Notes under the pieces: model-generated | Databases searched by the model: none | What the model saw: only the letters and a program-made list of their open reading frames with translations | Told to the model about the DNA's origin: nothing | Program-made: the position numbers and the translations under genes | From: Arion vulgaris | Lineage: Eukaryota; Mollusca; Gastropoda; Stylommatophora; Arionidae | Direction: 5' to 3' | DNA length: 64,000 nucleotides | Assembly (NCBI GenBank): GCA_020796225.1 | Contig: CM036758.1 | Coordinates: forward strand, 29,213,099-29,277,098 | In this document: in pieces, positions 23,490-34,397 of the stretch | How the letters are laid out: every line of letters begins with the position of its first letter | Position numbering within the stretch: position 1 is the first letter of the stretch

Positions 23490-25000
23490 GAGTAGATCTT
23501 CTTCTTCTTCTTTCGATCATTCTTCACGGCCAATTTTATCATTTTTTGTGATGTCTAATTGGTCCTTTGACAAAAACGGGGTGATCTACGTCGAGTCGAT
23601 TGTGCGCTCATGGTGACTAGGCTCGCCCGTCTGGTTTCAGCCATCTTTTGATTTACTAGGTGAGCTTTCCTAGGGTACGATCCTTTCTGCCGACTATGTC
23701 GGCCCGGATCTTCGCCTTTCGATCAGCTTTGCCGTATATTTGGGCTTTGAGATCTACGCCAAGACAGTGAGTTACGCTGTTAGCCCTTTCTGACTGTGAG
23801 GTCGTTCCGGATTAGAAACATTTCACGGGGCTTATAACCTTGTCCTCGGAGGGCGTCTTACTCATATAAAACACCGTGTAAAGTATCGGCCTTCGCCAAT
23901 GTTCGGATCCGGACAGCCTGTCAGATCTTTACATTGTCGACCTTACTTTACTGTTCACTTTTAAGTTTGATCCGGAGTAGGAACATTCTCAGCCTTTTCT
24001 AGACGGGTTTCGGTACGTGGAAATTTGCAGTTAGCCTCGGAAAACACCGGCCTGGGGCCAAGCACAAATAATGTAGAGGGTCGTTTCAATCGGCGCTAGC
24101 AACGTAACTGAGGATTTTGTGCTCGCCACCATCATTCGCTCCAGTTCTTCCGGGGATGTTAGTTGTGACTGCAATAGTACCTTGCCCGATTGCCCCAAGG
24201 CTGGCAGTTCCGTTAAGCATCACCTACCTCAGTTCTTCCTGGGATGTTAATTGTTATCGCAACAGTACCTTACACGGTTTTCCCAGGGAGGGTTGTTTCG
24301 TTATGCACTAAAACGCAACTTTATGTTTTGCACTCGGCAAACTTTGCCCAGTACGTGTATCTGCACCAGGTCACCGATGCGGAGTAAGCTGCAATTTTCC
24401 CCTCGTACCGACACGATGGTAGACTTTTATTCGTTACGCATCTGACTTATTCGAGCTGGCAATGTTTTCCCCCTCCTCAGGGCTTCGAGTTTCGCCCTAT
24501 GTGGGCACGCGTTTCGTCACAGGATGCACCTCTCATCCTTTCATGTTTACTAGTTCCCCCATCGGCAGAGAAACTGTGGCGGGACCTTTGACTTACACGT
24601 CGAGCTTGTGTATGGAGTCTCCTGCTCCAGAGATGGCGATTTGCGTTCGGCCCTTACTCCGGGGGATTGGGACTTATGTCAGAGACGTTTCGTTGCTTTT
24701 TCTTTTTGTTCGGGAACTTCAACAATATTTTGTTGAACGTCGGTCAGGAGATTCGTGCATTTTGTTGGTATGGACCAGCATTTCTTTTTTTGTACTTGCA
24801 CTGCTACCACTACCAGTAGTTCTCCCCGATCCCAGCACCCTTTAGCGAGACCGGAACCAAAGTCTGTTTCCAGGGTCACCATGTGGAGGTAGGGGCAGAG
24901 TCTTGGTTTGCGCGCACCTTTGCTAACCCTGACACATGCTGCCGCCATGAGCCTTTAACCCCCAGACCAGATCTCAACGTCAGAATTTTGGTGAGACTAG
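23490..25000 (-). other. GC-richer island with a coding-like duplicated peptide, unidentified
   Basis: Base composition rises to roughly half G+C, unlike the surrounding AT-rich DNA. On the minus strand, two segments (24142-24220 and 24230-24308, period 88 bp) encode parallel peptides: GTIAVTTNIPGRT in one and GTVAITINIPGRT in the other. Differences fall on conservative or silent changes (ATT/GTT, GCA/GCG, CCC/CCA), which suggests the pair once evolved as protein. Frames are broken by stops and shifts, so it is dead or spliced. A second minus-strand frame at 24679-24948 has a lysine-rich centre and no recognised domain. Candidates are a decayed LTR-element polyprotein or an exon-bearing gene fragment; I cannot decide by eye. 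Confidence 0.4.
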
Positions 25001-25004
25001 ATAC

Positions 25005-25130
25005 CAAACTGATCCAATATAGTCAACGTAAACTGACAAAGACTTTCTCCTGCTTTTACAATATAGTCAACGTAAAAAAAAAAAACTGACAAAGTCTGCC
25101 ATTTACCTATACAGTATAGTCAACGTGAAC
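25005..25130. repeat. Short array, about 50-bp unit, 3 copies, right of the GC-rich island
   Basis: ATATAGTCAACGTAAACTGA with CAAAGTCT, then TACAGTATAGTCAACG, occurs about three times, one copy with an A-run. It matches the single copy at 23447-23485. Confidence 0.75.
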
Positions 25131-26232
25131 ATACGTTGTCTGCTGATTAAGTCTCTAAGGGAGACCAAACTCTTTAAATTGCTGGATAGATTTATCATCA
25201 TGTTTAGTGTCCTCATCCAACACGCGATCGCCAAGATACTGAAGAGCATACCAATTATCCATCCTCAACTCCACCACTGTCCAAGCTGTAGCCCTAAGTC
25301 TGTTTGCTCTCTCCTTGCCGCAAACACCAGCATCCCCAGGACAGTAGATCCTCGTACGCCTCTGGAAGTTGGAAACCTAACTAGACGATATCGAATTATA
25401 CCGCAGTATATTTATACCGAATTATTTTGATCCTTTCGAAGCATCGACTAAAAGTCAGACAGAGCAACGACTCCTTTCGAAAAATGAACGACAAACAAAC
25501 GATATCAAGATGATATTACTGAAGAGATAAGACAGGAAATGTAGTGAAGAAAAATTATATCAAACGGTGGATACCACAAGTAGAGAAAATGAAAGAAGAA
25601 TTTCAAATAGAAATAAATAGTCTTAAAAGAAGAAAATCTGGAGAGAAAAGTATCCCATAGTTTTCAATGTAATCATAGATATAATAAGGAGAATGATCAT
25701 TGGAAATCAATTGTCTGTGACATATCGATTGAGGAATGATTAATCTAATCACATGAATGATTGAAAGTATGAACTCAAGCCAATGATTGAACGTAAATAA
25801 AACTCGTTCATTCAATCCAAGTGTAATAGTTAGTAATTATGACATGTATTTATTGATTGACGCAGTAGAGCATGACACGTGTGTCACGCTTTATTTCAAA
25901 CAATAATATTTTCTGAGAGGATTTACTAAAAAATATTGTTCTTAAATACAGTTTCTAATGTTATCAGTATTTATTAATGGAAAATATTATGTTTTTTAAA
26001 ATGCGCTTGTCATTCAAGGACTGTAAGGCTTGCATCATTTTTCAATATTGACACAAAAAATTAATAATTGAAATTCTAAATATAGAAGTGTCAGCACATA
26101 AACTTAGATACTCGTAAAAATGTAGTCTAACTATTTAGCATAGCCATCATAATGAATCACTTAAACGGACAATGTCAATCAATATTATACTTAGCAGTGA
26201 TCCGTCTTATGTATACATGTCATTACATTAAC
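25131..26232. other. Unassigned sequence
   Basis: No protein domain, RNA gene or array was recognised. The open frames at 25125-25430 and 25603-25815 (minus) have no family features that I can name. Confidence 0.5.
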
Positions 26233-26234
26233 GT

Positions 26235-26505
26235 AACTGCGTGTTTCTATAGTCAATTTGTTCTACTCTCAATATGTTTCTATAGTCAACTTGTTCTACT
26301 CTCAATATGTTTCTATAGTCAACTTGTTCTACTCTCAATATGTTTCTATAGTCAACTTGTTCTACTCTCAATATGTTTCTATAGTCAACTTGTTCTACTC
26401 TCAATATGTTTCTATAGTCAGCTTGTTCTACTCTCTATATGTTTCTATAGTCAGCTTGTTCTACTGTCTATAGTCAACTTGTTCTACTGTCTATAGTGAA
26501 CGGGC
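26235..26505. repeat. Minisatellite, 33-bp unit, about 8 copies
   Basis: The unit contains TCAACTTGTTCTACTCTCAA and TATGTTTCTATAG. Thirty-three bases is 11 codons, so two plus-strand frames stay open across it (peptides with YSQ(Y/L)V). They are read-through. Confidence 0.96.
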
Positions 26506-26689
26506 AAGACTAACCATATTACTTTGTTTTTCCTTATTACTCTCTCAGACGTCAACTTGATCAGGTCTTCTGAATCAGGTAGCCGTAAAATAAAATGTGT
26601 CTTTAATAAAGAAAGGATAATTACAATCATTCTGAAGAGGTTTCCAGGCAGTTGCAAATACATACACGCAGCCAAACAAACACTAGACA

Positions 26690-26857
26690 TGTTTGTCAAG
26701 CTCTCAGGAAACATATACATCAAACAAATACTAGACATGTATGTCAAACATTCAGTAACATAAAAACCAAACAAATATAAGACAGTTATGTGAAGTTCTA
26801 GACATAGTTGACATGTACGTAAAACATTTGATAACAATTAGAACCAAACACATATTA
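26690..26857. repeat. Short array, about 76-bp unit, left part
   Basis: AACATAAAAACCAAACAAAT, TAAGACAGTTATGTGAAGTT, CTAGACATAGTTGACATG and TAAAACATTTG recur imperfectly. The same unit resumes at 27549, so the array is split by the MITE between them. Confidence 0.8.
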
Positions 26858-27548
26858 TAGCTCGTTCCAAAATTCGTGATCATATTTACCGACCGATATA
26901 AAATCATTCACTTGACAGAAATTCTTGATTTTTTGCATTTTTATATAGGTAACAGTGACGACGTTCCAAAAGTATTTTTGCCCACCCAAACCTTTAGTTC
27001 TGTAGGAATTTTATTATATGTTATTACTAAATTTACCGCGATGTTGATCTGGTAGCCTATACTTGTTCAAATTTTACAGTACGATTGTCAAGTTTGTCTA
27101 TAACTAAGCATTTCCGTGTTCCAAATGCAAGTCAGTGCACGTCAAAACCGGAAATCCCGTGGAATTAATCAGTTCACAATGTTTCCTACCGACTGTCATT
27201 GGCGTATGTACGCAACATTTACTTTCATTTATAGAAGTGGAAGGTATCATTTGTTCACTATGTGACCTTTCTTTTATAATATGTAATAGGAATACGCCTT
27301 TGCAATCATTCGCCACCATTTTGTGTATTACTGTAAGTTCTAAACTTTGATTATCATTTTGTTATGCTTATGCAAAATTATATAACAAAAAACGTTTTTT
27401 GCATCAACTAAGCTACCTACCAATTAGTTAAACATGGATTCGTAACGTCGTGAGGTATATAAGACTGCATGCAAAAATTACTTGTATCCATCAGATAGAT
27501 TTCGTACAAATTAAACCTTAGTGTCATCACGAATTTTGGAATGAACTA
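26858..27548. mobile_element. Non-autonomous TA-target DNA transposon (Tc1/mariner-type MITE), 691 bp
   Basis: The ends are inverted repeats of 23 bp with two mismatches: TAGCTCGTTCC then AAAATTCGTGAT on the left, and TAGTTCATTCC then AAAATTCGTGAT on the right when read from the minus strand. A TA dinucleotide flanks both sides (26856-26857 and 27549-27550). Flanking DNA is one interrupted 76-bp array unit, and a sibling unit near 27620-27650 reads CATATTAGACAGTTATGTGA, an approximate empty site. The two overlapping open frames inside (27104-27350) show no DDE/D transposase, so the element was probably mobilised in trans. Superfamily is inferred from the TA target and short ends only. Confidence 0.82.
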
Positions 27549-27655
27549 TAGTTTGTTATGTGAAGTTTTAGATATAGTTGACATGTCAGTAAAACATTTG
27601 GTAACATAAAAACCAAAAAAACATATTAGACAGTTATGTGAAGTTCTAGGAAGAA
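27549..27655. repeat. 76-bp unit array, right part
   Basis: It continues the array interrupted by the MITE: GTTATGTGAAGTTTTAGATA, then TAGTTGACATG, TAAAACATTTGG and TAACATAAAAACCAAA. Confidence 0.8.
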
Positions 27656-27794
27656 AGTGCATTAAAAATCAAGTATGAAGTTGAAAATGTGTGTTTGAAT
27701 GAACTGTTCATATTTCTCTATGACAACAGAGACTATTGCTTCTAACTTCACTAATACTGGTTCTAGTTGGTTGTGTTTAGTTGGCTGACAAGGC

Positions 27795-28300
27795 AAGAAA
27801 GTATAATTTGACAACGATAGAAAGTATAATTTGACAACGATAGAAAGTATAATTTGACAACGATAGAAAGTATAATTTGACAAGACTAGAAAGTACAGTT
27901 TGGCAACGATAGAAAGTATAGTTTGGCAACTATAGAAAGTATAGTTTGGCAACGATAGAAAGTATAGTTTGACAACGATAGAAAGTACAGTTTATCAACG
28001 AGTGGAACGTATAGTTTGACAACGATAAAAAGTATAGTTTGACAACGATAGAAAGTATAGTTTAACAACGTTAGAAGTATAGTTTGACAACGATAGAAAG
28101 TATAGTTTAACAACGTTAGAAGTATAGTTTGACAATGATAAAAAGTATAGTTTGACAACGATAGAAATTATAGTTTTACATTGCTTGAACTATTGTTTGA
28201 CAAGGCTAAAAATTATAGTATGACAACGATAGAAAGTATAGTTGATAACACTAGAAAGTATAGTTTGACAACAATAGAAAGTATTGATTGACAACTACAT
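27795..28300. repeat. Minisatellite, 23-bp unit, about 22 copies
   Basis: The unit is TAGAAAGTATAGTTTGACAA followed by CGA. Right-hand copies are more diverged. Minus-strand open frames (LSLSNYTFY-type peptides) are read-through. Confidence 0.95.
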
Positions 28301-28344
28301 GAAGTATATTTTTCGTGATAAAATCCTCCTGCTTATCGCAGAAC

Positions 28345-28530
28345 TTCCATGTACACCAAATTCCCACTTTTAAATCAGTCCCATGTACACCAAATTCCCA
28401 CTTTTGAAGCAGTCCCATGTACACCAAATTCCCACTTTTGAAGCAGTCCCATGTACACCAAATTCCCACTTTTGAAGCAGTCCCATGTACACCAAATTCC
28501 CACTTTTGAAGCAGTCCCATATACACGAAA
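28345..28530. repeat. Minisatellite, 34-bp unit, about 5 copies
   Basis: The unit contains GTCCCATGTACACCAAATTC and CCACTTTTGAAGCA. It starts about 45 bp after the 23-bp array. Confidence 0.95.
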
Positions 28531-28795
28531 TTCTCCCTTTCCAGTTTTGTTTTATTTTGTAACCATTCTCTTACCCCTTAACACTCCCACCGCCCCTCCA
28601 CGTTTATATACTTGTTCACTAGTAACAACGTCCGGTATCTCAACTATATTAATATTTGTATGGTTCTAGTTAGTGGTAGAAGTATTCCAATCGTCCCATG
28701 GTACCCGTACCTCCACAGCCTTCAGTCAGATTCGCCTCAATGTATACAAATATTCAACAGCATTAGTGTAGACCATCAAAACCATTTTGCTTCTT
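28531..28795. other. Unassigned sequence
   Basis: No feature was recognised. The short plus-strand open frames are not supported. Confidence 0.5.
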
Positions 28796-28950
28796 CTTCT
28801 TTTTATGCTCCATATTGACAACTTGTTAACCACTCTTTGTGATTTGCATGTTATCCGAGCCTAAGAGCGACTGTACGTTATGTCAGTATGTACCTACAAG
28901 CACGCCAGCACATCCGATTTCTGCGACGCTTTTTATTTACTAGGTAGTGT
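28796..28950 (+). mobile_element. Dispersed repeat B, copy 3
   Basis: It matches 17450-17590 in order over about 150 bp (ACAACTTGTTAACCACTCTT, CCTAAGAGCGACTGTACGTT, TTTCTGCGACGCTTTTTATT, TACTAGGTAG). The CGCCTCTTAC end is missing; an (AT)n run follows at about 28960-28972. Confidence 0.7.
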
Positions 28951-28984
28951 CACTAGACATATATATATATATAGTTTTCAGTTA

Positions 28985-29230
28985 TATGAGGACTATCATC
29001 ATAGCACTCCGGACACGTTCATACGTGCTCCGATCTCCGCCTCAACAGAACCAACAGCGACCCAATACGCCAGTTCGATGTTGATTAATTTATCTCTTTG
29101 CATATTTAGTATGTCGTTCTTTTCGTGCTGCACCAATATCGACACCCATCTCTCTCAATCTGGTCAGCGAGTGGATTCACAACCCTTAAACTCTTCTGTT
29201 CGGAGAGACTCACAATATATATATATATGA
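28985..29230 (-). other. Possible LINE coding scrap
   Basis: The minus strand can be read as VQHEKNDILNMQRDKL, then VGSVEAEIGARMNVSGVL. The second piece is reminiscent of the xDGxxEAEIxxRI stretch after the RT domain of Jockey/CR1-like elements. The evidence is thin and this may be chance. Confidence 0.25.
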
Positions 29231-29239
29231 TTACTGCAT

Positions 29240-29648
29240 GCATTTTAAAATTAATTTCAAAGTGTTTTCAAGCATTGCCAATACATCAAACAAATACATC
29301 AAAACATATCATTAGTAAGTAATTCTCTGACATATATTAACTTTATGATGAACATTTGAACATTTATTGCCAAAGAATCTAGCTTTAAAAAAAATCTTGT
29401 CTGTTCTGAGATTTACCTTGCAGCTGGCTCTCTTTAACAAATCTTGAAAACCCACCATTTTTACAAATACACACACCCATACGCACGCACAAACACACAC
29501 CCACTCACAATACAGACTACAGTACTCAAACCTGATACCCTCATTTTGCTGATGTTTTAGATAATAGATAGTTATGCTAGATGTTTCACAACCAGACATA
29601 TCACATGTTGTTTGTTTTGTTAAGTAACTCTTCAAGATATTGGAAATA
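29240..29648. other. Unassigned sequence with an imperfect CA-rich stretch
   Basis: There is a short CACAC/CGCAC-rich tract near 29465-29510. The minus-strand open frame across it is low complexity and not supported as a gene. Confidence 0.5.
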
Positions 29649-29649
29649 T

Positions 29650-30290
29650 AATATAGCTTAGTGTTTTTCTTATGTAGTGTTATATACTTTCAATTACTTT
29701 CACTTGTGGTATAGCTTAGTGTTTTTCTTATGTAGTGTTATATACTTTCAATTACTTTCACTTGTGGTATAGCTTAGTGTTTTTCTTATGTAGTGTTATA
29801 TACTTTCAATTACTTTCACTTGTGGTATAGCTTAATGTTTTTCTTATGTAGTGTTATATACTTACAATTACTTTCACTTGTGGTATAGCTTAATGTTTTT
29901 CTTATGTAGTGTTATATACTTTCAATTACTTTCACTTGTGGTATAGCTTAATGTTTTTCTTATGTAGTGTTATATACTTTCAATTACTTTCACTTGTGGT
30001 ATAGCTTAATGTTTTTCTTATGTAGTGTTATATACTTTCAATTACTTTCACTTGTGGTATAGCTTAATGTTTTTCTTATGTAGTGTTATATACTTTCAAT
30101 TACTTTCACTTGTGGTATAGCTTAATGTTTTTCTTATGTAGTGTTATATACTTACAATTACTTTCACTTGTGGTATAGCTTAATGTTTTTCTTATGTAGT
30201 GTTATATACTTACAATTACTTTCACTTGTGGTATAGCTTAATGTTTTTCTTATGTAGTGTTATATACTTTCAATTACTTTCACTTGTGGC
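29650..30290. repeat. Minisatellite, 58-bp unit, 11 copies
   Basis: The unit contains GTGGTATAGCTTA(A/G)TGTTTT, TCTTATGTAGTGTTATATAC and TTTCAATTACTTTCACTT. Copies are almost identical and carry two phase-linked variants. Confidence 0.97.
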
Positions 30291-30379
30291 GTCATTGAAT
30301 ATCTTTCCAACAGGTTTTATTGCTGTTTGTTTAAATATAAGATACTTGACTTGTTCGATTCTTTCTTTGCTACGGTGTA

Positions 30380-30592
30380 TTTTTCTTCCATCCAGAAGCA
30401 CTTGAGATTTTCAGCTCTTCGGCTCGGTGCCATGAATATCGTAACTCTTCGGTTCGGTTCCACGAACACCATAAATCTGGAGAACCTGTGTCTTTTCTGC
30501 CAGTCCGCGAAATTGAATCCGCACTCACAGAGGACTTGTCACCCGCAGTCTAACGTGCTACGAACACGCTGGGCAGGCTGGCTACCGGGTGT
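30380..30592 (-). mobile_element. tRNA-headed SINE, family 2, inverted copy
   Basis: Read on the minus strand it matches the full-length copy at 47543-47747: a head with GTGTTCGTAGC and a box B-like GGATTCAATTTCGC, then ATGGCACCGAGCCGAAGAGC and a CTCAAGTGCTTCTGGAT tail. Possible target duplications GCTACGGTGT (30369-30378) and GCTACCGGGTGT (30581-30592) flank it, but they are imperfect. Confidence 0.78.
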
Positions 30593-30904
30593 TTAAACTT
30601 GCATAGCTTATAAACATATATTCCATTAGAGAGAGATTTTGTAATGAAATTGATGAAGCTATTAGATATATCTAACAAAAGCATTGGTGAACTTAAAGGT
30701 TAAAGGTTATCTTAAGCCTTCAATTACAATGTTCAAGCAAAAGTCCGTCAAAATAACCAAACAAATTAACTACCGCAAAGTCTTTGTAGAGAATACTTTC
30801 ATTAAAAACATCAACAAAATTTGTTTTATCCCACCTTCTTTGAGTTAGCTCAAATTCAAGCATTCACACTTGATGTCAGTGCAGACTTGTTATTTAGTCA
30901 TTAT
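30593..30904. other. Unassigned AT-rich sequence
   Basis: No feature was recognised. Confidence 0.5.
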
Positions 30905-31620
30905 TAAATACTTTGTCATGGGCAGAACTTTGCAACATTTAACAGTACTTCGGAATTTCTCTCTCTCGTTGACCAGATGTCCCGCCCCTGCAGCCGTCAT
31001 GCTTAAACCACTAGTTACATCTTGAATCCATCTTCTCTGTGGTCTTCCTCATCTCTCTTTGCTGGGATGCCTCCTTCCATGATGGTAATCTCGAGCTCTT
31101 TGTGTTTATATTTGTTTAAAATACTTCAATTTTCTCTTTCTTATTTGTAGCATCAGTCAGTTTTCTTTGATTTTGCGTTCTTTCTGGATAGATCTATGTG
31201 TTCGCTTCTCTGTCCATGATATACAAAGGACTCTTCTGTAACACTTTTATTCAATAGCAAATCTATGTTTTCCCACTGCCTTATTAAATGTCCATGCTTC
31301 ACACCCATATGTTGCCACTAGGAATATGCATGCTCTTAGTATTCTTACCGTTGTTTTCATGTCAGTCCCATTCCATACCGGTTTTAGTTGTTTTAATGCT
31401 TTTGTAAAGCCATGTTTGTTCTTCTTTTAATTTCTTTCGTCCGATTTCCATCTGTTGTTAGCAGTGAAACAAGATATTCAAAACTTTTCACATTTTCTAT
31501 TTTCTCTTCGTTGATAAAAATATCGTTTGTCATGTTCGTTTGATCCGTTGCTATTATTTTTGTTTTTACCACACTGAGATATAGATTTTGTTTTTCGCTT
31601 TTCTCTTGCACTTCCATTAT
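30905..31620 (-). pseudogene. LINE post-RT region and C-terminus, decayed
   Basis: On the minus strand, an open piece at 31393-31617 carries KTKIIATDQTN, INEEKIENVKSFEYLVSLLT and EIKRRTNMAL. This is the familiar connection region after the RT palm (K-T-K-x-M..., F.YLGS.I..DG, EI..RI). Further on, in another frame, RRPQRRWIQDVTSGLSMTAA closes the protein with a basic tail near 30905. Stops and shifts break the frame. The end resembles the fragment at 20368-20535. Confidence 0.75.
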
Positions 31621-31689
31621 TAATTTCTCAATCCCTTTTATTTAATACTTTGAATAATCACATCGGTTTTAATATGTTTAAGTACATGA

Positions 31690-32005
31690 AAGATACCAGA
31701 AAAGACAAGAGTCACCAACATTAGAATAAGAAAGAAAGTTGGCACAGAATCTTGTTTGAAATACATTGAGAAACAAAGAATGAAGTGGTTTGGCCACTTA
31801 ATAAGAATGCATCCAAACTCCACAGTTTACAGAGTCTTCTACAACAGAACATCAAGAAAGTAGGCGAGAGGAAAAGCACGAAAAAAAGATGGTTATATGG
31901 TATAGCAGAATCCTGTCGAAGAGGAAAAATAACATTCACGGAACCCACCAGAACAGCGCAAGACAAAAACAGAAAACTACGACACTGTGCAACAACCCAG
32001 TAGCA
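31690..32005 (+). pseudogene. LINE C-terminal fragment
   Basis: The frame reads IRKKVGTESCLKYIEKQRMK, then WFGHLIRM, one stop, and GKARKKRWLYGIAESC, then DKNRKLRHC. This fits the W-F/Y-G-H-L..M, G.x.x.RW and terminal helix pattern of retrotransposon C-termini. It lies tail-to-tail with the minus-strand LINE fragment immediately to its left. Confidence 0.65.
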
Positions 32006-32420
32006 GTGTGACAACAACAGAAGTAGAAATACATAAAGGATGTGTTAAATTTCTGGCTGTTATACGTGTTTTTAATGTCAACGAAAACTCAGAGAACACA
32101 AATAATATAACAGATTAAACAAAAAACTTCCTTCAATACGAGTAATAATTACATGCAGGAAATGTGTTTTATTGTTTGCAATCACATGACATATATATAG
32201 ATGTTAAAATATTGTGATTTTTTTTTACATTTTATTTGACAACTAGCAGTTGTACTCGTTCTTCGCATGGGGAATAACACTTTAACAGTTACATTTGTTA
32301 TCCTTTTTCACTGATCTTCCCTTGTCGTTCCTCTTTAACTTCCTCATCAATCGCATTTACACTCCTCTGACACTTGTAGTCAAGCCTAATAACTAAGCTT
32401 TTCTCCTTTGTCTGTCTCCA
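32006..32420. other. Unassigned sequence
   Basis: No gene or array was recognised. Confidence 0.5.
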
Positions 32421-32655
32421 CGTTTCTGTCATTCATTTGTCTTATTATTTTTCAACCTGCTATCTTTAACTTTATTAGTTTCTGTCATTCATTTTTCTTA
32501 TTATTTTTCAACCTCCTATCTTTAACTTCATTAGTTTCTGTCATTCATTTTTCTTATTATTTTTCAACCTCCTATCTTTAACTTTATTAGTTTCTGTCAT
32601 TCATTTTTCTTATTATTTTTCAACCTGCTATCTTTAACTTTATTAGTTTCGATAC
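32421..32655. repeat. Short array, 56-bp unit, about 4 copies
   Basis: The unit contains TTTCTGTCATTCATTTTTCT, TATTATTTTTCAACCT and ATCTTTAACTTTATTAG. Confidence 0.95.
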
Positions 32656-33150
32656 ATCTACGAAATTGTATTATTTCCGTAATTTTGAAGTCCCAAACAG
32701 TGCGAGACTGAGCATATTAAAGAAATATGTACCGTCCCATCAAAATCGGCTACAATAACAATAGGCAAATTGAATTCATTAAGATTATAAACTGATTGAT
32801 GTGTTTATAAAAAAATAAAAATGTTTTGCCCGAGCTGCGAAACAATTCGAGGGATTCCCGTAAATTAAACGCAGCTCTCCCGCATGGCAGACAAACATGT
32901 AATCCATTGGGATATTGCCAGACATGTTGATATATCAATAAATAGCAACAAATATTACTGTAACATGTCACTTCATCATCACCGGCACGTGAAAACATGA
33001 CTAGAACTTTTCTGTTTTTAAGTTTTCATGCCCATTTCATTAAGTTTACTTTTTGAAGTGTCATGTGTCTGATTATAACCACTGAATTTGATTTTAATCC
33101 AACATAACATACCAAGGTCGGGGCGAGTCCAAACTTGAACTTGTTAGTTA
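32656..33150. other. Unassigned sequence
   Basis: No gene was recognised. The minus-strand frame at 32750-32998 has no identifiable domain. Confidence 0.45.
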
Positions 33151-33154
33151 GTTT

Positions 33155-33432
33155 GTTCCTTTCGTGCCAAAGGCGGCACATAGAGTAGAGGTTTTAGACC
33201 GCCATGTGATGCTGTTCGTTGCTAGCAGTTGGTGATCTTGTTTGGTTTTACATCCAATTAGTTTACTTTCTTGAAGGATTGTTCTTCATAGAGTAGTCTT
33301 AGGTCTTCCACGTTTTATTTTCCCAATTGGTGACCATATAAGGACTTGTCGATTTAGTTTATTTTCGTCTGATCTAAGAACATGACCTAAATATTTCCTC
33401 CTTCGTTTCTTAAAATATTTGATTCTAGATGA
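33155..33432 (-). pseudogene. LINE C-terminal fragment, one in-frame stop
   Basis: On the minus strand the frame reads KKRRRKYLGHVLRSDENKLN, then QVLIWSPIGKIKRGRPKTTL, a stop, ILQESKLIGCKTKQ, ITWRSKTSTLCAA. This is a clear R.LGH.LR....GKRKRGRPK.TW..........WR..V.ALC pattern, the C-terminus of an RTE- or CR1-like retrotransposon. Everything upstream of the last 90 codons is missing. Confidence 0.8.
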
Positions 33433-33599
33433 TATAATGTTACTAGAAATGTTCGTGGTGTACATTTGTCTTATATCTAAAAATAGATATCAACAGATGT
33501 ACATACTATAAGAAGTACATCAATAAAATAGTGCTACACTGAATTAGTCTATGTGAATGTGTTTATCTCGTTATTGAAGTAATAAAACGTTGGCTCATA

Positions 33600-33700
33600 C
33601 TGAAACACATAATCACAAAGTACTGTAGTTTTATAAATTACAAAAACAATGACAATATACAGCAACGTTTCAACCAAAGTACTGAACAAAGTCAACTATG
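33600..33700 (-). mobile_element. Penelope-like element 3' tail fragment
   Basis: On the minus strand, GGTTGAAACGTTGCTGTATA, then TTGTAATTTATAAAACTACA, ATTATGTGTTTC. This matches the other three PLE tails in block order, though the GATAAAGATC arm is lost. Unlike those copies, no tandem array is attached. Confidence 0.55.
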
Positions 33701-34060
33701 ACTAGACCACATAGTCCTCAGTATAGGGTCTCCTGGGATTGTGGAACCACCGACTACAAATAACTGCTATTACGAATCCCTGTCCCATCCTCAACCCCCC
33801 ATCCATTTAGCAAGGCAATTAATTTCTACTATTTGTCTCTTCCCAAAAGCATTTTCTATTACCAAACACTAGCACTCGAGCAACTGTGCCAAATTTCATT
33901 TTAGTGTATTACTTCCCATTTTGGCAACTTCCACTCCAATGGACGCTCTTGGGCATTACCGTCACGAACAACAGAAGTGAGATCATTACCTTGATCGTGG
34001 TATGACGCGTGTGTATAAGGTTTTAGATGAGGAATGAGAACTGCAAGATAAACATACCGG
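33701..34060. other. Unassigned sequence
   Basis: No gene or repeat was recognised. Confidence 0.5.
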
Positions 34061-34169
34061 AACATTGACTTTCCCTTCAATTCTTGTCATCCATTTCTTG
34101 AACCGATTCATGATTCTTTTTATTTCAATTAACCAGGACGGTCATATTTCAATGAAATGTGAAGTCAGT

Positions 34170-34313
34170 GCTGTTCTATGTCTCGAAATCATGGAGGACA
34201 ACAAAAGAAACCACCAGAAAAATCATACCTTCATAAATGGATGCTCACGTAGAATAGAGGGACTGAGATGGTACGATAAGATTATAAACGATGAACTCGT
34301 TTTTATTGAATAA
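34170..34313 (+). pseudogene. LINE fragment upstream of the C-terminus
   Basis: The open frame ends NGCSRRIEGLRWYDKIINDE, LVFIE, stop. The stretch RIEGLRWYD also occurs in the minus-strand LINE at 42935-43290 (RIEGLRWYDMVTNEEL), so both belong to one family. Confidence 0.6.
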
Positions 34314-34397
34314 TATTCTATATAATATTTCAATGTTTTGAAATCTACATTTTCCACAAATTTACTTCAATGTAATTTATAAATCAATATACAAGTA

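Noticed and set aside
24462..24845. 127-codon plus-strand frame in the GC-rich island as a gene
   Set aside because: No recognisable domain. The coding-like signal in this island lies on the opposite strand.
26858..27548. Transposase or THAP-like gene inside the MITE
   Set aside because: The two short overlapping frames show no catalytic or zinc-binding pattern that I could defend.
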